Positions 22,965 to 34,340 of a stretch of 64,000 nt of DNA are shown here, in pieces (position 1 is the first letter of the stretch; each line of letters begins with the position of its first letter). The translations under genes and the position numbers were made by a program. The stretch is from assembly GCA_941918925.1 (NCBI GenBank), contig OW799235.1, forward strand, positions 111,293,076-111,357,075, read 5' to 3'. Origin of the DNA: Phyto melanocephala (lineage: Eukaryota; Arthropoda; Insecta; Diptera; Rhinophoridae). The notes below the pieces were generated by a model. The model did no database searches and was not told where the DNA came from. It saw only the letters and a program-made list of their open reading frames with translations.

Positions 22965-24740
22965 TAATTTGTGTACCTGTGTATTTCAATCCAGCTTAGA
23001 TTAACCTAATGGCCAGTTGAAAGAAGTTTACAATAATTTAACAAAATGTTTAGCATTCTGTTAACTAAGTCAAAAATAACAGAAACAGGAGTTTATTTAT
23101 TACATTTTTATTTTATTTATTAGTTGATGGGTTTAATATATACATTTAAGTGGTGGTTATGCCAGATGATCAAAATAAAATTATTAATATGTTTACAATT
23201 TTTATATACTGATACTGATGATCTGTCATAAGCACCAGTGAAATGCATATATACCAGCTTATAACCAATAATTAAAAATATTAAACATATTTTGGGAGAG
23301 TATCTCGAATATTTAGTAAATTTTTTATGTTAATATATCATTTTAATTAATCACTTATTTTTATTAAACGATATGCTTATATCTGAACTTGACTGTATAT
23401 AGAAAATGTTGTCAAAGTGGTCTGATGAGCAACAGGACTGTATTAAAATATAAATGATTATGTACTTACTCCCAAAGATAGAGAAGTTATATACTTTCAA
23501 CTTATTTCATTTTTATATTTTTAAAATCTTTCTAAAAACTATAATGTAGACCCGTTTGAATTACTTGAAACTCACTCTCGATTCCACTTGGATTATCTAG
23601 AATTCTTTCATAAATATTTTGCATTCCTTTTAAGTACTTTACAACATACATATTTTATTTTATAAAATCTTTTATATGAGAAGAAGTCTTGATGAAATAA
23701 ATCCATGTCACCCAACCATGTTGTAGTTGCATAATTATGCTCTCAATTTGAAAAGTAAAATGTATAATTTTTCTTTAATTCCATCATATTTAATATTTTT
23801 TGCAATTTTTTATAACAATAAATCAACTTTTCTAAGATATATATTTAGGATAATTTTATTGTGTGTGTATTTATGTAACGTTATATGTATTATTTACATT
23901 AATTTTTAAGAAAGTATCTTTCAAAGATTTATTTATTTTTAATTCATATTTATTAATTATTGCTTAAAGCGCATTTTATAAAGAAGTCAAAGTCAATACT
24001 TTGATTATTTTTAATAAGTAGGTCTTATGAAATATTTTTTTACTTCTACTTGACCATTTCCACAAAGAATTGAAATTTATTGATGCAATAAAATCCTCAA
24101 TAAATTTAAACAAAACATGTACTTAAACAAATAAATTTATTAAATTTTTATTAAAGGAAGAAAATATTTCTGTAAGCAAAAAGTTTTTAGGTCTTAAAAT
24201 TGCAAGTTTCTAAGATTGAAACCAGTTGTGCTAGACTTAAGGCAGAATTAGCTTAGCGTATCTGTAATATAATGTATCAGATTTTTATGACATATGGAAA
24301 GCAAAGCAAAAGCTCACTGAGTTTAAACATACTGTAACGTACCATTCGGTATAAAAGAAAATTTATGTTAATATTAATATTTTTTCCTTTTTTCTACGGA
24401 GTTCTCTTATAAATTAGTTTTTTTTTTTTTTGTTACATGATTATTGACAAATTTATGTTCAGCAATGAATTATTTGCATTTATTGCTAAATATGTGGTCT
24501 AATACATATTCATGCGATCCATACGATAATATATTGTGTTGGCAATATAATTTGGCAATTGCTGTGGCTACAATTGCCAAACATATTGCTCGTGTGGTCG
24601 GGGGGTTATACTGTTGCCTGGCATTTATAACACAGCGATGGCCCGCTTGTTAATTATATGATGTGAGGGTGTTACTACTTTTTTGTAATAATATCTTTGG
24701 ACTTGTGACAAATCAAATTTATGTATGTATGTTATACATA
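22965..24740. other. AT-rich intergenic DNA
   Basis: A ~24-bp inverted repeat ('tggtggttatgccagatgat' near 23151 and its inverse near 23216-23239) could form a small hairpin. No gene is recognised. Confidence 0.45.
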
Positions 24741-24746
24741 TATATA

Positions 24747-24985
24747 TCTGTGGCTTAGAGTTAATGTCACTTTTTGCCCTTTTGAGTTAATCATTGCATT
24801 AGATCTGTTTTCTTGCTCTATTTCATTATGGTAAAATAGCTAAAGTCATACTTAACCCAGAACAGCTTCATAAATAAAATGCTGGCCAATGTCACTATGA
24901 AAGCACCAATAAACGTTAAAGTTCAATTCCAATTTTCTCAAAAGTAAATATTTTGACATTGGCCCTTTTAGCTCCAAGCCACAGA
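24747..24985 (+). mobile_element. TA-flanked MITE, family 1, copy 1 (239 bp)
   Basis: The termini are TCTGTGGCTTAGAG... and its inverse ...CCACAGA, flanked by TA. Further in, 'aatgtcac' and 'gacattggcccttttagctc' are also inverted partners, so the terminal repeats are about 30 bp. The interior has 'cattgcattagat' and 'ataaaatgctggcca'. Two more copies are at 53635-53883 and 30819-30974. No coding capacity; a Tc1/mariner origin is inferred from the TA duplication. Confidence 0.72.
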
Positions 24986-25168
24986 TATAAGGAAATAAAG
25001 AACACATATGTACTACATTTAATAAATAAATGAATTTAATCAAACCAATAAATTATTTCTAATAGATTTTAACTACTTCTTTTATTATATGTATGTAAGA
25101 ATTTAAATTGTATAAAAATGCAATGTATGCTTAGATATGAATGTATATACAAACAATAATTTCTTATT

Positions 25169-25957
25169 TCTGTGGTCGCAAGGAAAAACAAGGTAACTCC
25201 ATTTTTCCAAAAAGTTGAAAAAACACCAAAAATTTTATGGATTTTGGATTTGCCATCACTCTGTCAGATCAAAATTTTAAAAAAGTATCACATTTAAGAG
25301 TAATCTACAAAATAAAAATCGCTTAAATACCAGTTTTTAGGAAAAAAAAGGTAACTCCATGTGTTTTAAGGAAAAATCAGGTAACTCCATTATATCTTAA
25401 AGAAAAACACTAGGAGATTGATCGTTGATGTAAACAATAATTAACACTAGAATTGTATCATTAACATACAACAAAATTTACTGAATTCCTTTATTTTTAA
25501 CAGCAAACTAAAAACTAAAAAATGGAAAATTTTCGATTTTAAAATCAATACGAAATTCATTACTTTTTTTGATAACAATTTAAAATTACAAGTTCAGTCT
25601 CTTTTGCTGCAACCTTGACGATCATCTCCATAAGACGATGCATAAGACGATGAAAACTTGCCTTAACTCCATAAAATATAAGAATAAATTCAAACAATGA
25701 AAACCAATGAAAAACCAGGTAACTCCATTTTTAGGTAAAAATCAGGTAACTGACCTTGATTTTCGCTTCTGACGGGTAAAACGTTTTTTACTGCAACCCA
25801 AAATGTTCAACAGGATGTAAAATTATGTTTTTTTTAATGCGCAGACATTAGAATATGAATTAAAAAAAAAACTAGTAAAATATGTCGAAAACTTTAAATG
25901 CGTTTTTCTCGTGTTTTAAAAAAATGGAGTTACCTTGTTTTTCCTTGCGACCACAGA
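25169..25957. mobile_element. non-autonomous TIR element with repeated AGGTAACTCCAT motifs (789 bp)
   Basis: The terminal repeats start TCTGTGGTCGCAAGGAAAAA and match over about 36 bp at both ends (25169-25206 and 25920-25957). The motif AGGTAACTCCAT occurs at 25191, 25349, 25379 and 25717 on the + strand, partially at 25744, and inverted at 25924-25935. Regularly repeated subterminal motifs like these are typical transposase-binding sites. No transposase frame is seen and the superfamily is undecided, because the target duplication is not clear. Confidence 0.68.
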
Positions 25958-25959
25958 TT

Positions 25960-27528
25960 TATATTCTTTGTTTATAAATCAGTAATAAATACATACACAA
26001 AATATTGTTCTGATGTCATTAGGTACTTTTTCTCCACAGAAATCATTACTTGCAAAATTTTAATTCCCATCGCTGTTTTGTAGAAACCTGTTTCTTTTTC
26101 ATGGCAAAAAAACAAGACAATCAAAATAAGGTGACGCGAACTAAATTATTTAAAAACAATTTTTCTTAATCCATTGAACTTTAAATTAATTAAACACAAG
26201 CAGCTTACAATACGTTGCATTACAGTACGGATACAGCAACGTTCGGCTAATAAGGCCTTTAAGATATTGATGTCAAACGAAAGAAAGAAAAAATTTAGTT
26301 AAACCCAGTCTTAACTTAAGAACTTTTTGCCTAACGTAAAAATTGAATAGTTTTGTGAACAGAAGAGAACTTACACAAATGAAAAAACACACACAATACA
26401 CCAAAAACATTGCTTAAAACAAATAATTGCACAAAATTTCATAAAAATTTCCTAACATTTTAAAAAAATTTAAAAAAAATTAAATAGAAAATCTTTGGAA
26501 AATTTTTCTTAAATAAAATAAAATTATATACACCTCATGCATACATACACATACCTATTTCTATATAAAACATCTGCAATTTTCTACAAAAAAAAATTGC
26601 AAAACAAAAAGTTATTCAGAATTTTCTGTCAAAAAAAATTATAGAATTATCTATAGAAAGACATTTTTTAAAAAAAATTTCTGTGAATAGAATGTTAAAA
26701 TGCATCACATAATGATTATGAAATTTTCTTTTTAAAATGAAATCGGGTGATTATTTACAAATAAATATATATTTCTTAAATTTTAAAATATTTATTATAC
26801 AAAAAGAAAGACATTTTTCAAAAACCTACATTTAATAAAAATGTAAAAATATATAAACCACGAAATTATTAATATAAATCAATTAACTTAAAATAAGTGA
26901 AGCAAAAAAAAAATTAAATTGGTAAACAGATTTTATCAAATATTTTCTCTGCAAATGAATTTCACTGAATGCAATCTCATTTTCTTTAGGAAATGGTGTA
27001 TTTAGTTATTTCGCTCTTTGCATCTGTATAATATTATAATTTAACCCCCGTTTATTCCCATTACTTTCTATTTTTTTTACATTATTTAATCCTATAAATA
27101 TTTAAAAAAATTATCAAATATGTATTAAAAAACTAACAAATAAATCATGCATCAACAAATTTGCAAAATACTCTCTTAGCTCGTTTTTAATTTTTGTTTT
27201 CTGTTTTCACTTTTTATAAAAAAAAAATTAACATAAATCTTATTAAATATTTATAAAAAGAGCATTTATTATAATATTTAACCTCATAGAAAAATAACAA
27301 TATTTGCTGTATTAACTTTTTTTTAATGTATAAATTTAATATGTATGTTTGTATGTATAAATGTTTATTAATTAATAAATTTAAATTAAGTTTATCTCTT
27401 CCTTCTTTTTGCTTATATAATATTTTTGTCAACTACTATCACAATATGGAAATATATGTATTTATATATGTTTTTGGTTTTTATCTTTATGTTAAATTCA
27501 TGTTTATTTCATATTCAAACACTGAAGT
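25960..27528. other. AT-rich DNA downstream of the GTPase gene
   Basis: On the - strand this is the 3' flank and probable 3' UTR of the RASD-like gene. 'tttatt' (AATAAA on the - strand) occurs about 25 bp after the stop and repeatedly beyond. No other feature is recognised. Confidence 0.4.
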
Positions 27529-27925
27529 TTACATAATTACACATTTTCTACGTGCCACACTGCTATCACCTTCGCTCATTTGCATGGTTTTCGAACGCAT
27601 TAAATTCAAATCGGTTCGTATGCTAGGCCTTCGTGCATTTGGTGTAACGACACCGCAAGCGTCACTAAAGCGCCGTTTAATCGAGAGAGCATTCTTTTTC
27701 GAACCTGCTGTCGATGTGTGTGGTGGTAGTGGTGAGGGGGCTCCAAACACAGTAACCACACGACGATGGTGGTTGGGTGCCATCTCAAGAGGCAAATTGG
27801 AGGCGGTAAAAAGGGCATAGAAAAGGTCATCGATACGAAAATTTTGCTTGGCTGAGCACTCAACAAAGACACAACAATTGTCCTGACCCGCTATGTAGCC
27901 CATTATTTCGTCCAGCTGCAAAGTT
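27529..27925 (-). CDS. RASD/Dexras-like small GTPase, exon 4 (C-terminus with CaaX box)
   Basis: This is the terminal exon of a Ras-family GTPase of the RASD1/RASD2 (Dexras1/Rhes) group, residues 323-453 of 453. The start is set by the acceptor 'cacttttacag' and joins in phase 2 to the exon ending at 27983. It contains the G5 guanine-binding loop ECSAK (residues 344-348). The long basic tail typical of the group follows, with VTPNARRPSIRTDLNLM matching the conserved tail motif (FGIVAPFARRPSVHSDL type). The last four residues are CVIM, a CaaX prenylation signal whose Met favours farnesylation, so the protein should be membrane-attached. The open frame on the opposite strand is a shadow. Confidence 0.93.
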
Positions 27926-27982
27926 CTGTAAAAGTGTGGTTACTCAACGACATTTTAAAATCATTAATTTCTATTCACTTGC
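27926..27982 (-). other. 57-bp GC-AG intron of the RASD-like gene
   Basis: On the - strand the exon end and donor read CAAAG|GCAAGTG and the acceptor reads TTTTACAG. Only the GC donor keeps the frame (Q-R-T). The nearest GT, four bases later, would add GCAA to the exon and shift the frame. GC donors typically need a strong match to AG|GCAAGT, and this one matches it fully. Confidence 0.8.
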
Positions 27983-28166
27983 CTTTGATCCTTGTCACAT
28001 TTGTTGCCAGCCAATACCATTGGTATTTTGGGTAGAGTTTTTTTCTTAAAACCTGAACCTGGATTTAGAGCTGCCCATTTGGTTTCCAAAATATTCTCTC
28101 TTAAACGCACAACTTCTTCAAAAGATTCCCTAGAATCCATGCTAAACACCAGTATGAACAAGTCAC
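27983..28166 (-). CDS. RASD/Dexras-like small GTPase, exon 3
   Basis: Residues 262-321, plus shared codons at both ends. The acceptor is 'atcttttcag' and the start GT-GAC completes a Gly left open by exon 2. It encodes DLFILVFSMDSRESFEEV, then an insert NPGSGFKKKT, then the G4 guanine-specificity motif NKCD (315-318) in VLAGNKCDKD. FILVFS-DSRESFEEV is diagnostic for the RASD group. The exon ends at the unusual GC donor. Confidence 0.93.
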
Positions 28167-28261
28167 CTGAAAAGATAGGAGTTGAGAAAATTATATAAAT
28201 ATACATTATTCTACTCTTAATTATATATTATATTCTTTTTAATTTTAAGAAAATATAGTAT

Positions 28262-29545
28262 AAGTAGAAAAGCCCAGCGCACGTTGCTACGCCTCTTAAT
28301 AAATAAAAATGCATTCTGAATTTAAATTGAATATCAAGTGTGAAAAGCTAAAAGTTATAATTTCTTGTTTCATCTGAAAAGATAATTTTTTTGTCAAAAT
28401 CGGCCAACGTAATGTCGCAATATTTTCCATATTCATTCATAAGAAGGATAAAACGAATTGTCTATCAAATCAGACATGAGCTAAGTGTAACCATTCACGA
28501 AATAAGCAATAGTTGAAAAAAAACGTTAGATGGCGGACCCTTTACAAAGGAGCGATATGAGTATAAAAAGAAAGGGCTTGACTAGAAAAATATAAGACAC
28601 TGTAAAAACACTTAAAATTCAAGATGGCCGCCACTACAAAATTGCTTTAAGTCCGTTTTCTGTGTGGGCCTAATCTAGTAATAAAAAATTTAGCAACTAG
28701 CAAAAATGAAAGCGCTTGACCAGTAGAATACACTAAACAGTGAAAATTTTAAAATACAAGATAGCGTCCGAAATAAAATGGCGGATGTCAAATGTATTAA
28801 TTGCGGCATTGTCCCCTTCAACCCCACAATATTTGTGTCAAATAAAATGGCTTGACCCGTAGAATACAGCTATATTTAAAATAACTTAAAATCAAGGATG
28901 GCGTTTCAATTAATAAAGCTAAATAACATATAACATTGAATCTAGGCTACGCTGCAGTGTTGTAGTCACTATATCTATGTTCGTGATAATAAAGGGGATT
29001 ATCTGATTGTTTTTTGGGCGTGGAACTGCCCACTTTTCTAATCACAAAACTGTATAGTCGTGACAGCTCAATATGTGTGCAAAGTTTCAGAAAAATCGGT
29101 GAAGTTCAAGTAGCTGAAAATGATAATTTTTTTATGGGCGTGACACTGCCCACTTTTCTAATTAAGAAATACCTCTGTAATGCCTCTTTGGCGCTGAGGA
29201 ATCATATTTAGTCTTTTTGTTTAATTATTGAATAAAAAATAAAGTATCTTAAAATAATAACTTTTTTATGGGCGTGGCCCTGCCCACTTTTTAATCACGA
29301 AATTATATAGTCATGACAGCTCAATATGTGTGCTTCAGGAAAATCGGTGAAGTGTAAGTAGCTAAAAATGACAACTATTTTATTTTTATGGGCGTGTCCC
29401 CGCCCACTTTTTGCCACCCATAAACACTCCCTGGAATGTGAACAACAATTTTCCAAAGTTTGAGTCCGATAGGTTTTACAGTTTCGGAGTCTATAGCTAA
29501 CACACATACACACAGAGTTTCACTTTTATATATATAGATTTTTTT
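28262..29545 (+). mobile_element. foldback-family unit interrupted by a composite insertion
   Basis: The left end (28262-28360, 'gcgcacgttgctacgcct' ... 'aagctaaaagttata') and the right part (28995-29545, 'gcccacttttctaatcac' ... 'gtctatagctaacacacat') are the two halves of a unit like those at 21836-22855. About 630 bp separate them. That insert holds a mariner fragment (about 28370-28560, sharing 'aacgttagatggcgga' with 3310) and a 320-bp repeat that recurs at 32869. Confidence 0.6.
28685..29007 (+). repeat. ~320-bp dispersed direct repeat, copy 1
   Basis: It runs from 'aaaaatttagcaactagcaa' to 'gttcgtgataataaaggg' and is nearly identical to 32869-33208 in the same orientation. It carries 'tagaatacactaaacag' and 'aggctacgctgcagtg'. 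The family is not recognised. Both copies are in intron 2 of the RASD-like gene. Confidence 0.75.
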
Positions 29546-29588
29546 ATGGTACATATTTAATAATCTTAAAATTGTAAAAAAAAACATG

Positions 29589-30340
29589 TAAGAGGGCTAT
29601 ACTCGGCCGTGCCGGATATGATAATACCCTTAACCATCTACATGTAGTTTAGCTAAGATTTCATATTATATGCCATTTTATTTATTTTTTCCGAAGCTAT
29701 GTTTGATTTGAATATTTATATTGGTTAATATATTCTAATAGTCAAGCCCTTTAATTTGATATCCATATTGGTGGAATTACAAAAATATTTATGCCATATT
29801 GTTTCAGAGATATTGTATTTTTATTTTTTTTTTCAAAATAATATTAGCTTTCTGTGGGCATATGACCTCCTACTTTTACAATTATATAATTATTGTTAGA
29901 ATTTAACTTATTCACTTTCTTTTTTAATTTTTTTCCACATAGAAATAATACGAAGTTAAGAAGATAAAGCGTTATATTGGAGGTGGGTGTGTTACATTAA
30001 TTTTCCGTTATTGCAAGTCTCTTGATCAGAAAGCAATGTTTACAAAATTTCAGAATTGTGCATCTATTTTTGTCAGTTTTTTACGTTTTAAATTTTAAAT
30101 ATACCGAAAAAAGTACTGTGAAACAGATTATCTTTTTTTACTTAGAAAATATACCTGCGAAATTTAATTGCTCAACGTCAAAGCAAAATAAATGACCTTG
30201 TTTTTTACCTACTCTTGCATTGTGAGCTATAACTCTCTTCCTAATAAATTAGATAAGGCCATATTCAATACCAAACAAATTGTGTGTACAAGAAATATTC
30301 TGACTCTATCGTTCTTTCAATAAAAAATAAAACCTTAAAA
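29589..30340 (+). repeat. mini-me-like repeat, truncated
   Basis: It opens with 'atactcggccgtgccggata' and contains 'gttttttacgttttaaattt', 'ataccgaaaaaagtactgtg' and 'caagaaatattctg'. It ends before the GACGGAC microsatellite, so it is a 3'-truncated copy. Confidence 0.6.
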
Positions 30341-30818
30341 TTTTAGTTTCAATAAAATCTTTTTTATCATAATATAAGATAAAATTTATTTATAATAAAC
30401 TTCATTACAGTGACGTTTAAAAAGAAATTGGAATTAAATTTTGCATAGTATTCTAAAAAATTAAATATTTTGCTGTCTACAAGGAAATATTTTGAAAAGG
30501 GTCTTAAAAGTTTTTGTATTTTAAGGTTTAAATTAAGTATAAGAAAAATACTTGGGCAGCCCTTTTGCAAAATGTACGTCTTAAAAAAAGAGAAATATCA
30601 TTTCAATTCTTTTTTCTCTGTTTATTTTACCGATTAAAAACAAATATTTCTGCCTATTCATTGTTCTCACAGGTTCACAAGGTCGTAGACGTAGAGTATT
30701 TATTTAAATTTCATGGAGAGTTTATTATTTATTTCATAGGGAATATGTATTTTGTATCAAATATTGAATTATAAAAGCTTGTAAATTATCTAATTTTCAT
30801 GAAAATTTTAATTTTTAA

Positions 30819-30974
30819 TGGCCAGCATTTTATTTATGAAGCTGTTCTGGTTTAAGTATGACTTCAGCTGTTTTGCCATAATGAAATAGAGCAAGAAAAC
30901 AAATCTAATGCAATGATTAAATCAAAAGAGCAAAAAAGTTACATTGGCCCTTTTATCTCAAAGTCACAGATATA
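30819..30974 (-). mobile_element. TA-flanked MITE, family 1, copy 3 (truncated)
   Basis: In inverse orientation it matches the 24747-24985 element from 'ggccagcattttatttat' to the terminal CACAGATATA. One terminal repeat is missing. Confidence 0.65.
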
Positions 30975-31248
30975 ATAAAAGCATTTTGATGAATTTGCAG
31001 GACATTTTAGAATTCCAAAAATTTCTTTTGATTTTTTGAAAAGTTTTATTAAAATTATTTTCTAATATTTTACCAATACCAATTTAGAAAAAAGTCTAAA
31101 AATAATAAAATTTCAAAAATATTATCTTTATATAAAATAATCAAGAGATCTCTCTAATCTTACAATACTCCTACTCTTTTAAGAAAATTTTTTCTATGTT
31201 ATTACTTTTTATAAAAATGATGTGAGTTTTTTGTGCTGAAACCAGATG

Positions 31249-31630
31249 TACATATGTGACAGCGCATAGGGACCTAAGGGTAAAAAAAAATTTGCACTTT
31301 TTTTTTATGTGAACAACATCTAAGCATCGAATGAGACGGATCCCATGCCCCAAAAGTGTTCCCTCCCAGAGATATGCGCGTTTTATTAAAGTGAAGTCGA
31401 CGATTCTAAGCGCAAATAGAAGGGTCGTACTGGTAAAATTTATTTATTTTCATTTTTTCCCCTACTAAATTAACAAAATAACTTGATTTTACAAAACTAC
31501 AAAAAATGTATTTTTCCCTTATGAACAATTTAAAAAAATAGAAAAATCATTTAATCTTTAAAATGGCTCTCCTCAACAAAACCTGTTTTTACCCTTCGGT
31601 CACTTTCTCTATGCGCTGTCACATATTTGT
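31249..31630. mobile_element. short TIR element, family 4 (~380 bp)
   Basis: The ends read TACATATGTGACAGCGCATA and, inverted, TACAAATATGTGACAGCGCA, and the match continues through AAGGGTAAAAA (about 40 bp of terminal repeat). TA dinucleotides flank both ends. The interior carries 'gatcccatgccccaaaagtg' and has no coding capacity. Confidence 0.6.
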
Positions 31631-32106
31631 ATTATCTATGAATAAAACACATTTTAACTCCATAAAAAGTTTTCGACATTCTTAATATCACATTAAGTAG
31701 TACCCATTTGCATTGCTCTAGAAAATTCGTTATAAGATTTTTAATAATTCTAAAATCACGTACAAATATAAAATGCAAAGACACGCACGTGCACAGACAT
31801 GATATCAAAATATCAAATCAAGTTTATTTTAAGAAAAACAACAACAAACCAAATTTGCATTCTAATATAATATTCTCAATTCTTAGCCGGTTTACATAGT
31901 TAACTGTCACAGGATAAAATGTAAGGAAATGTGAGAAAATATTTTCCGGCAATTTTTCGTGGTAGTTATATGACAAAAATTAGTGGAGTGATTTTAAATA
32001 AGGCAAAGGGTTTTTGTTTTCTCAATTGCTGTAATCACAGAATTCAGAGTGGATTTATGAAAGAGTTCTTCAATCAAAAACTGTGTACAAAAAGTGTTTC
32101 TTTATA

Positions 32107-32869
32107 CCCTTCGTGACGAATTACTACTATATTCCTTTCCGACCGTCTAAAGTATATTTTCTGGGAGTCGATTGATCATAAAAATCAACTTCCAGAGGAC
32201 CAACTAAATGTCGCATATACCAATATATATATGATATATATGATAAATTTTTTTTTAATATGAAAAAAGCGTGCGTGGCACATATATTTTCCGTTATAAC
32301 GAAGACTTTGACCAAAAAGCCATGTTTGCAAAATTTCAGAATCGTACATGTTATTACGATTTAAATTTGAAATAAACACTGTGCGGTATAAATTTTCGTA
32401 CATTTTGATCGATAACTCCTCTCCTAATGAATAGATTTAGATAATTTTCGGGGAAAAATATTGTTTTTACTCAGGAAATATATATTCGAAGTTTCATGAG
32501 TCTACGTTAATGCGTTTGGACATAATTCCATTATATTCGATGTGCGAAGGACACGGTTTTTTCGACCTACTCTTGCTTTACGAGTTATAACTCTCTTCCT
32601 AATATTCCGATTTAGCCCATTTTCAATACCAAACAAACCTTGTCTATAAGAGAGATTCTGGCAAAATTTGAGCCCCCTAGCTTTTTCGGTGCGACCTCTA
32701 TCGTGCTTTCAACAGACGGACAGACGGACGGACATAGCTATATCGTCATAAAATCAAACCCCGACTCAGAATATATATACTTTATGGGGTCTAAAATGGA
32801 TATTTCGATGTGTTACAAACGGAATGACAAAATGAATATATCCCCACCATTTTTTTGGTGGCGGGAGTA
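32107..32869 (+). repeat. mini-me-like repeat, near-copy of 1590-2946
   Basis: It runs from 'tacccttcgtgacgaatt' to 'tggtggcgggagtaaaa'. It includes 'cagacggacagacggacgga', 'tatatactttatggggtc' and 'gttacaaacggaatgacaaa'. The second half is very close to the copy at the start of the window, so both are probably young. Confidence 0.7.
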
Positions 32870-33208
32870 AAAATTTAGCAATTAGCAAAAATGAAAACGC
32901 TTGACCAGTAGAATACACTAAACAGTTAAAATGTTAAAATACAAGATAGCGTCCGAAATAAAATGGCGGATGTATGGGTCAAATGTATTAATTACGGCAT
33001 TGTCCCCTTCAACCCCACAATATTGGTGTCAAATAAAAGGGCTTGACCCGTAGAATACAGCTATATATAAAATAACTTAAAATCAAGGATGGCGTTTCAA
33101 TTAATAAAGCTAAATATCATATAACATTGAATCTAGGCTACGCTGCAGTGTTGTAGTCACTATATCTATGTTCGTGATAATAAAGGGTTTTATCTGATTC
33201 GGTACGGC
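32869..33208 (+). repeat. ~320-bp dispersed direct repeat, copy 2
   Basis: Near-identical to 28685-29007. It begins immediately after the mini-me end. It differs mainly by a short insertion ('tatgggtcaa') and single bases. Confidence 0.75.
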
Positions 33209-33464
33209 ACTAAAATAAAGTTTTCCGGCAAATTCTCGACAGCAAAACCCTACAAACAAGAAAAAAATTATCTACTTAAAAGAGGATTGAAAACCACAAG
33301 TAGACCAACAAATATTACGTGTAAATGAGTCAGGACAATGACTTCTCAAATTAGTTACAAAAAAGCAGAGAAGAAAAGTAAAGCTAAGTAGGGTCATTCA
33401 AAATAAATAAAAATATATGTAAATAATAAAAAAATATTTGTCTATATTTCGAATAACTATATGT

Positions 33465-33725
33465 CGTTGGACATATATAGGTAGAAAGGCCCTAACTCAA
33501 ATAATTGTAACATTGCAGAAAAGGGCAAAAACGTAATGGAAATTGTATTATCATAATGTAACTTCTTTTGCGAAAGTGCTTGAAAAACTGTTATTTTTGC
33601 TACTATTCCATTGAAGGTTTTTGTCGAGGTGTATTTGCGTGAAATGTATTGAAATCACTGAAAAACTCAATTTCGTAAAAAAAATACGAGTTAGAGCCTT
33701 TCTGCTTGTGACCATCGATATGTAT
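33465..33725. mobile_element. MITE, family 3, copy 1 (~260 bp)
   Basis: The ends carry GTAGAAAGGCCCTAACTC and the inverse GAGTTAGAGCCTTTCTGC. The interior 'gaggtgtatttgcgtgaaat' and 'tgaaaaactcaatttcgta' recur inverted in the copy at 38025-38258. No coding capacity. Confidence 0.65.
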
Positions 33726-34340
33726 GTATTTAAGAAAATATTAAATAATTTCAGAAATATTAACGTAAAAGACAGATTTAGATGCAAAACATATTTGCCT
33801 TATAATTAAAATAATTTAAAATGATACACAGCACTTACCGTAGGTACTTCAATAACTTCCGTATTTACCCACGTATTTAACTTAATATTTCCATTTTGAC
33901 ATTTATGTTTTCGTTAATTTATTTTGTGACAGCAATAATGGACAAAAACATATAGAATTTAAATTGGTTTACAGTCAAGGTTATTAACATTTATCTATTT
34001 TTCTCACCCTCTGCTACAGCGACATGATATCCTAAATCATAGGCAGCAAATACATAGCACAATTGTGCAAAGCGAACAACACACATATTCTTATGCTCTT
34101 TCATTCAGTCGGAGATGAGACATAACCCAGCAAACAAGCGGGCTTAAATTTAAACTAAAATAATGTGTGAAATAAATACACATATAATTGATTTTTTTAA
34201 AAAATTTTTATAAATTTTTTTTCCTCGAATAAATAATTATTTTTGTTTGCAATATTTAACTGAAATATTCTAGATGCAAAAGTAATTCAAAATATTTTTG
34301 TTTTTACTTATTTAAATAATCTACAAAAAAAAAACATAAA

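Noticed and set aside
24852..25043. - strand 63-codon frame resembling the one at 53744-53959
   Set aside because: The similarity comes from the shared MITE DNA, not from a protein.
27326..27820. 164-codon + strand open frame
   Set aside because: It lies antisense to exon 4 of the RASD-like gene; the - strand has conserved GTPase motifs and a CaaX box.
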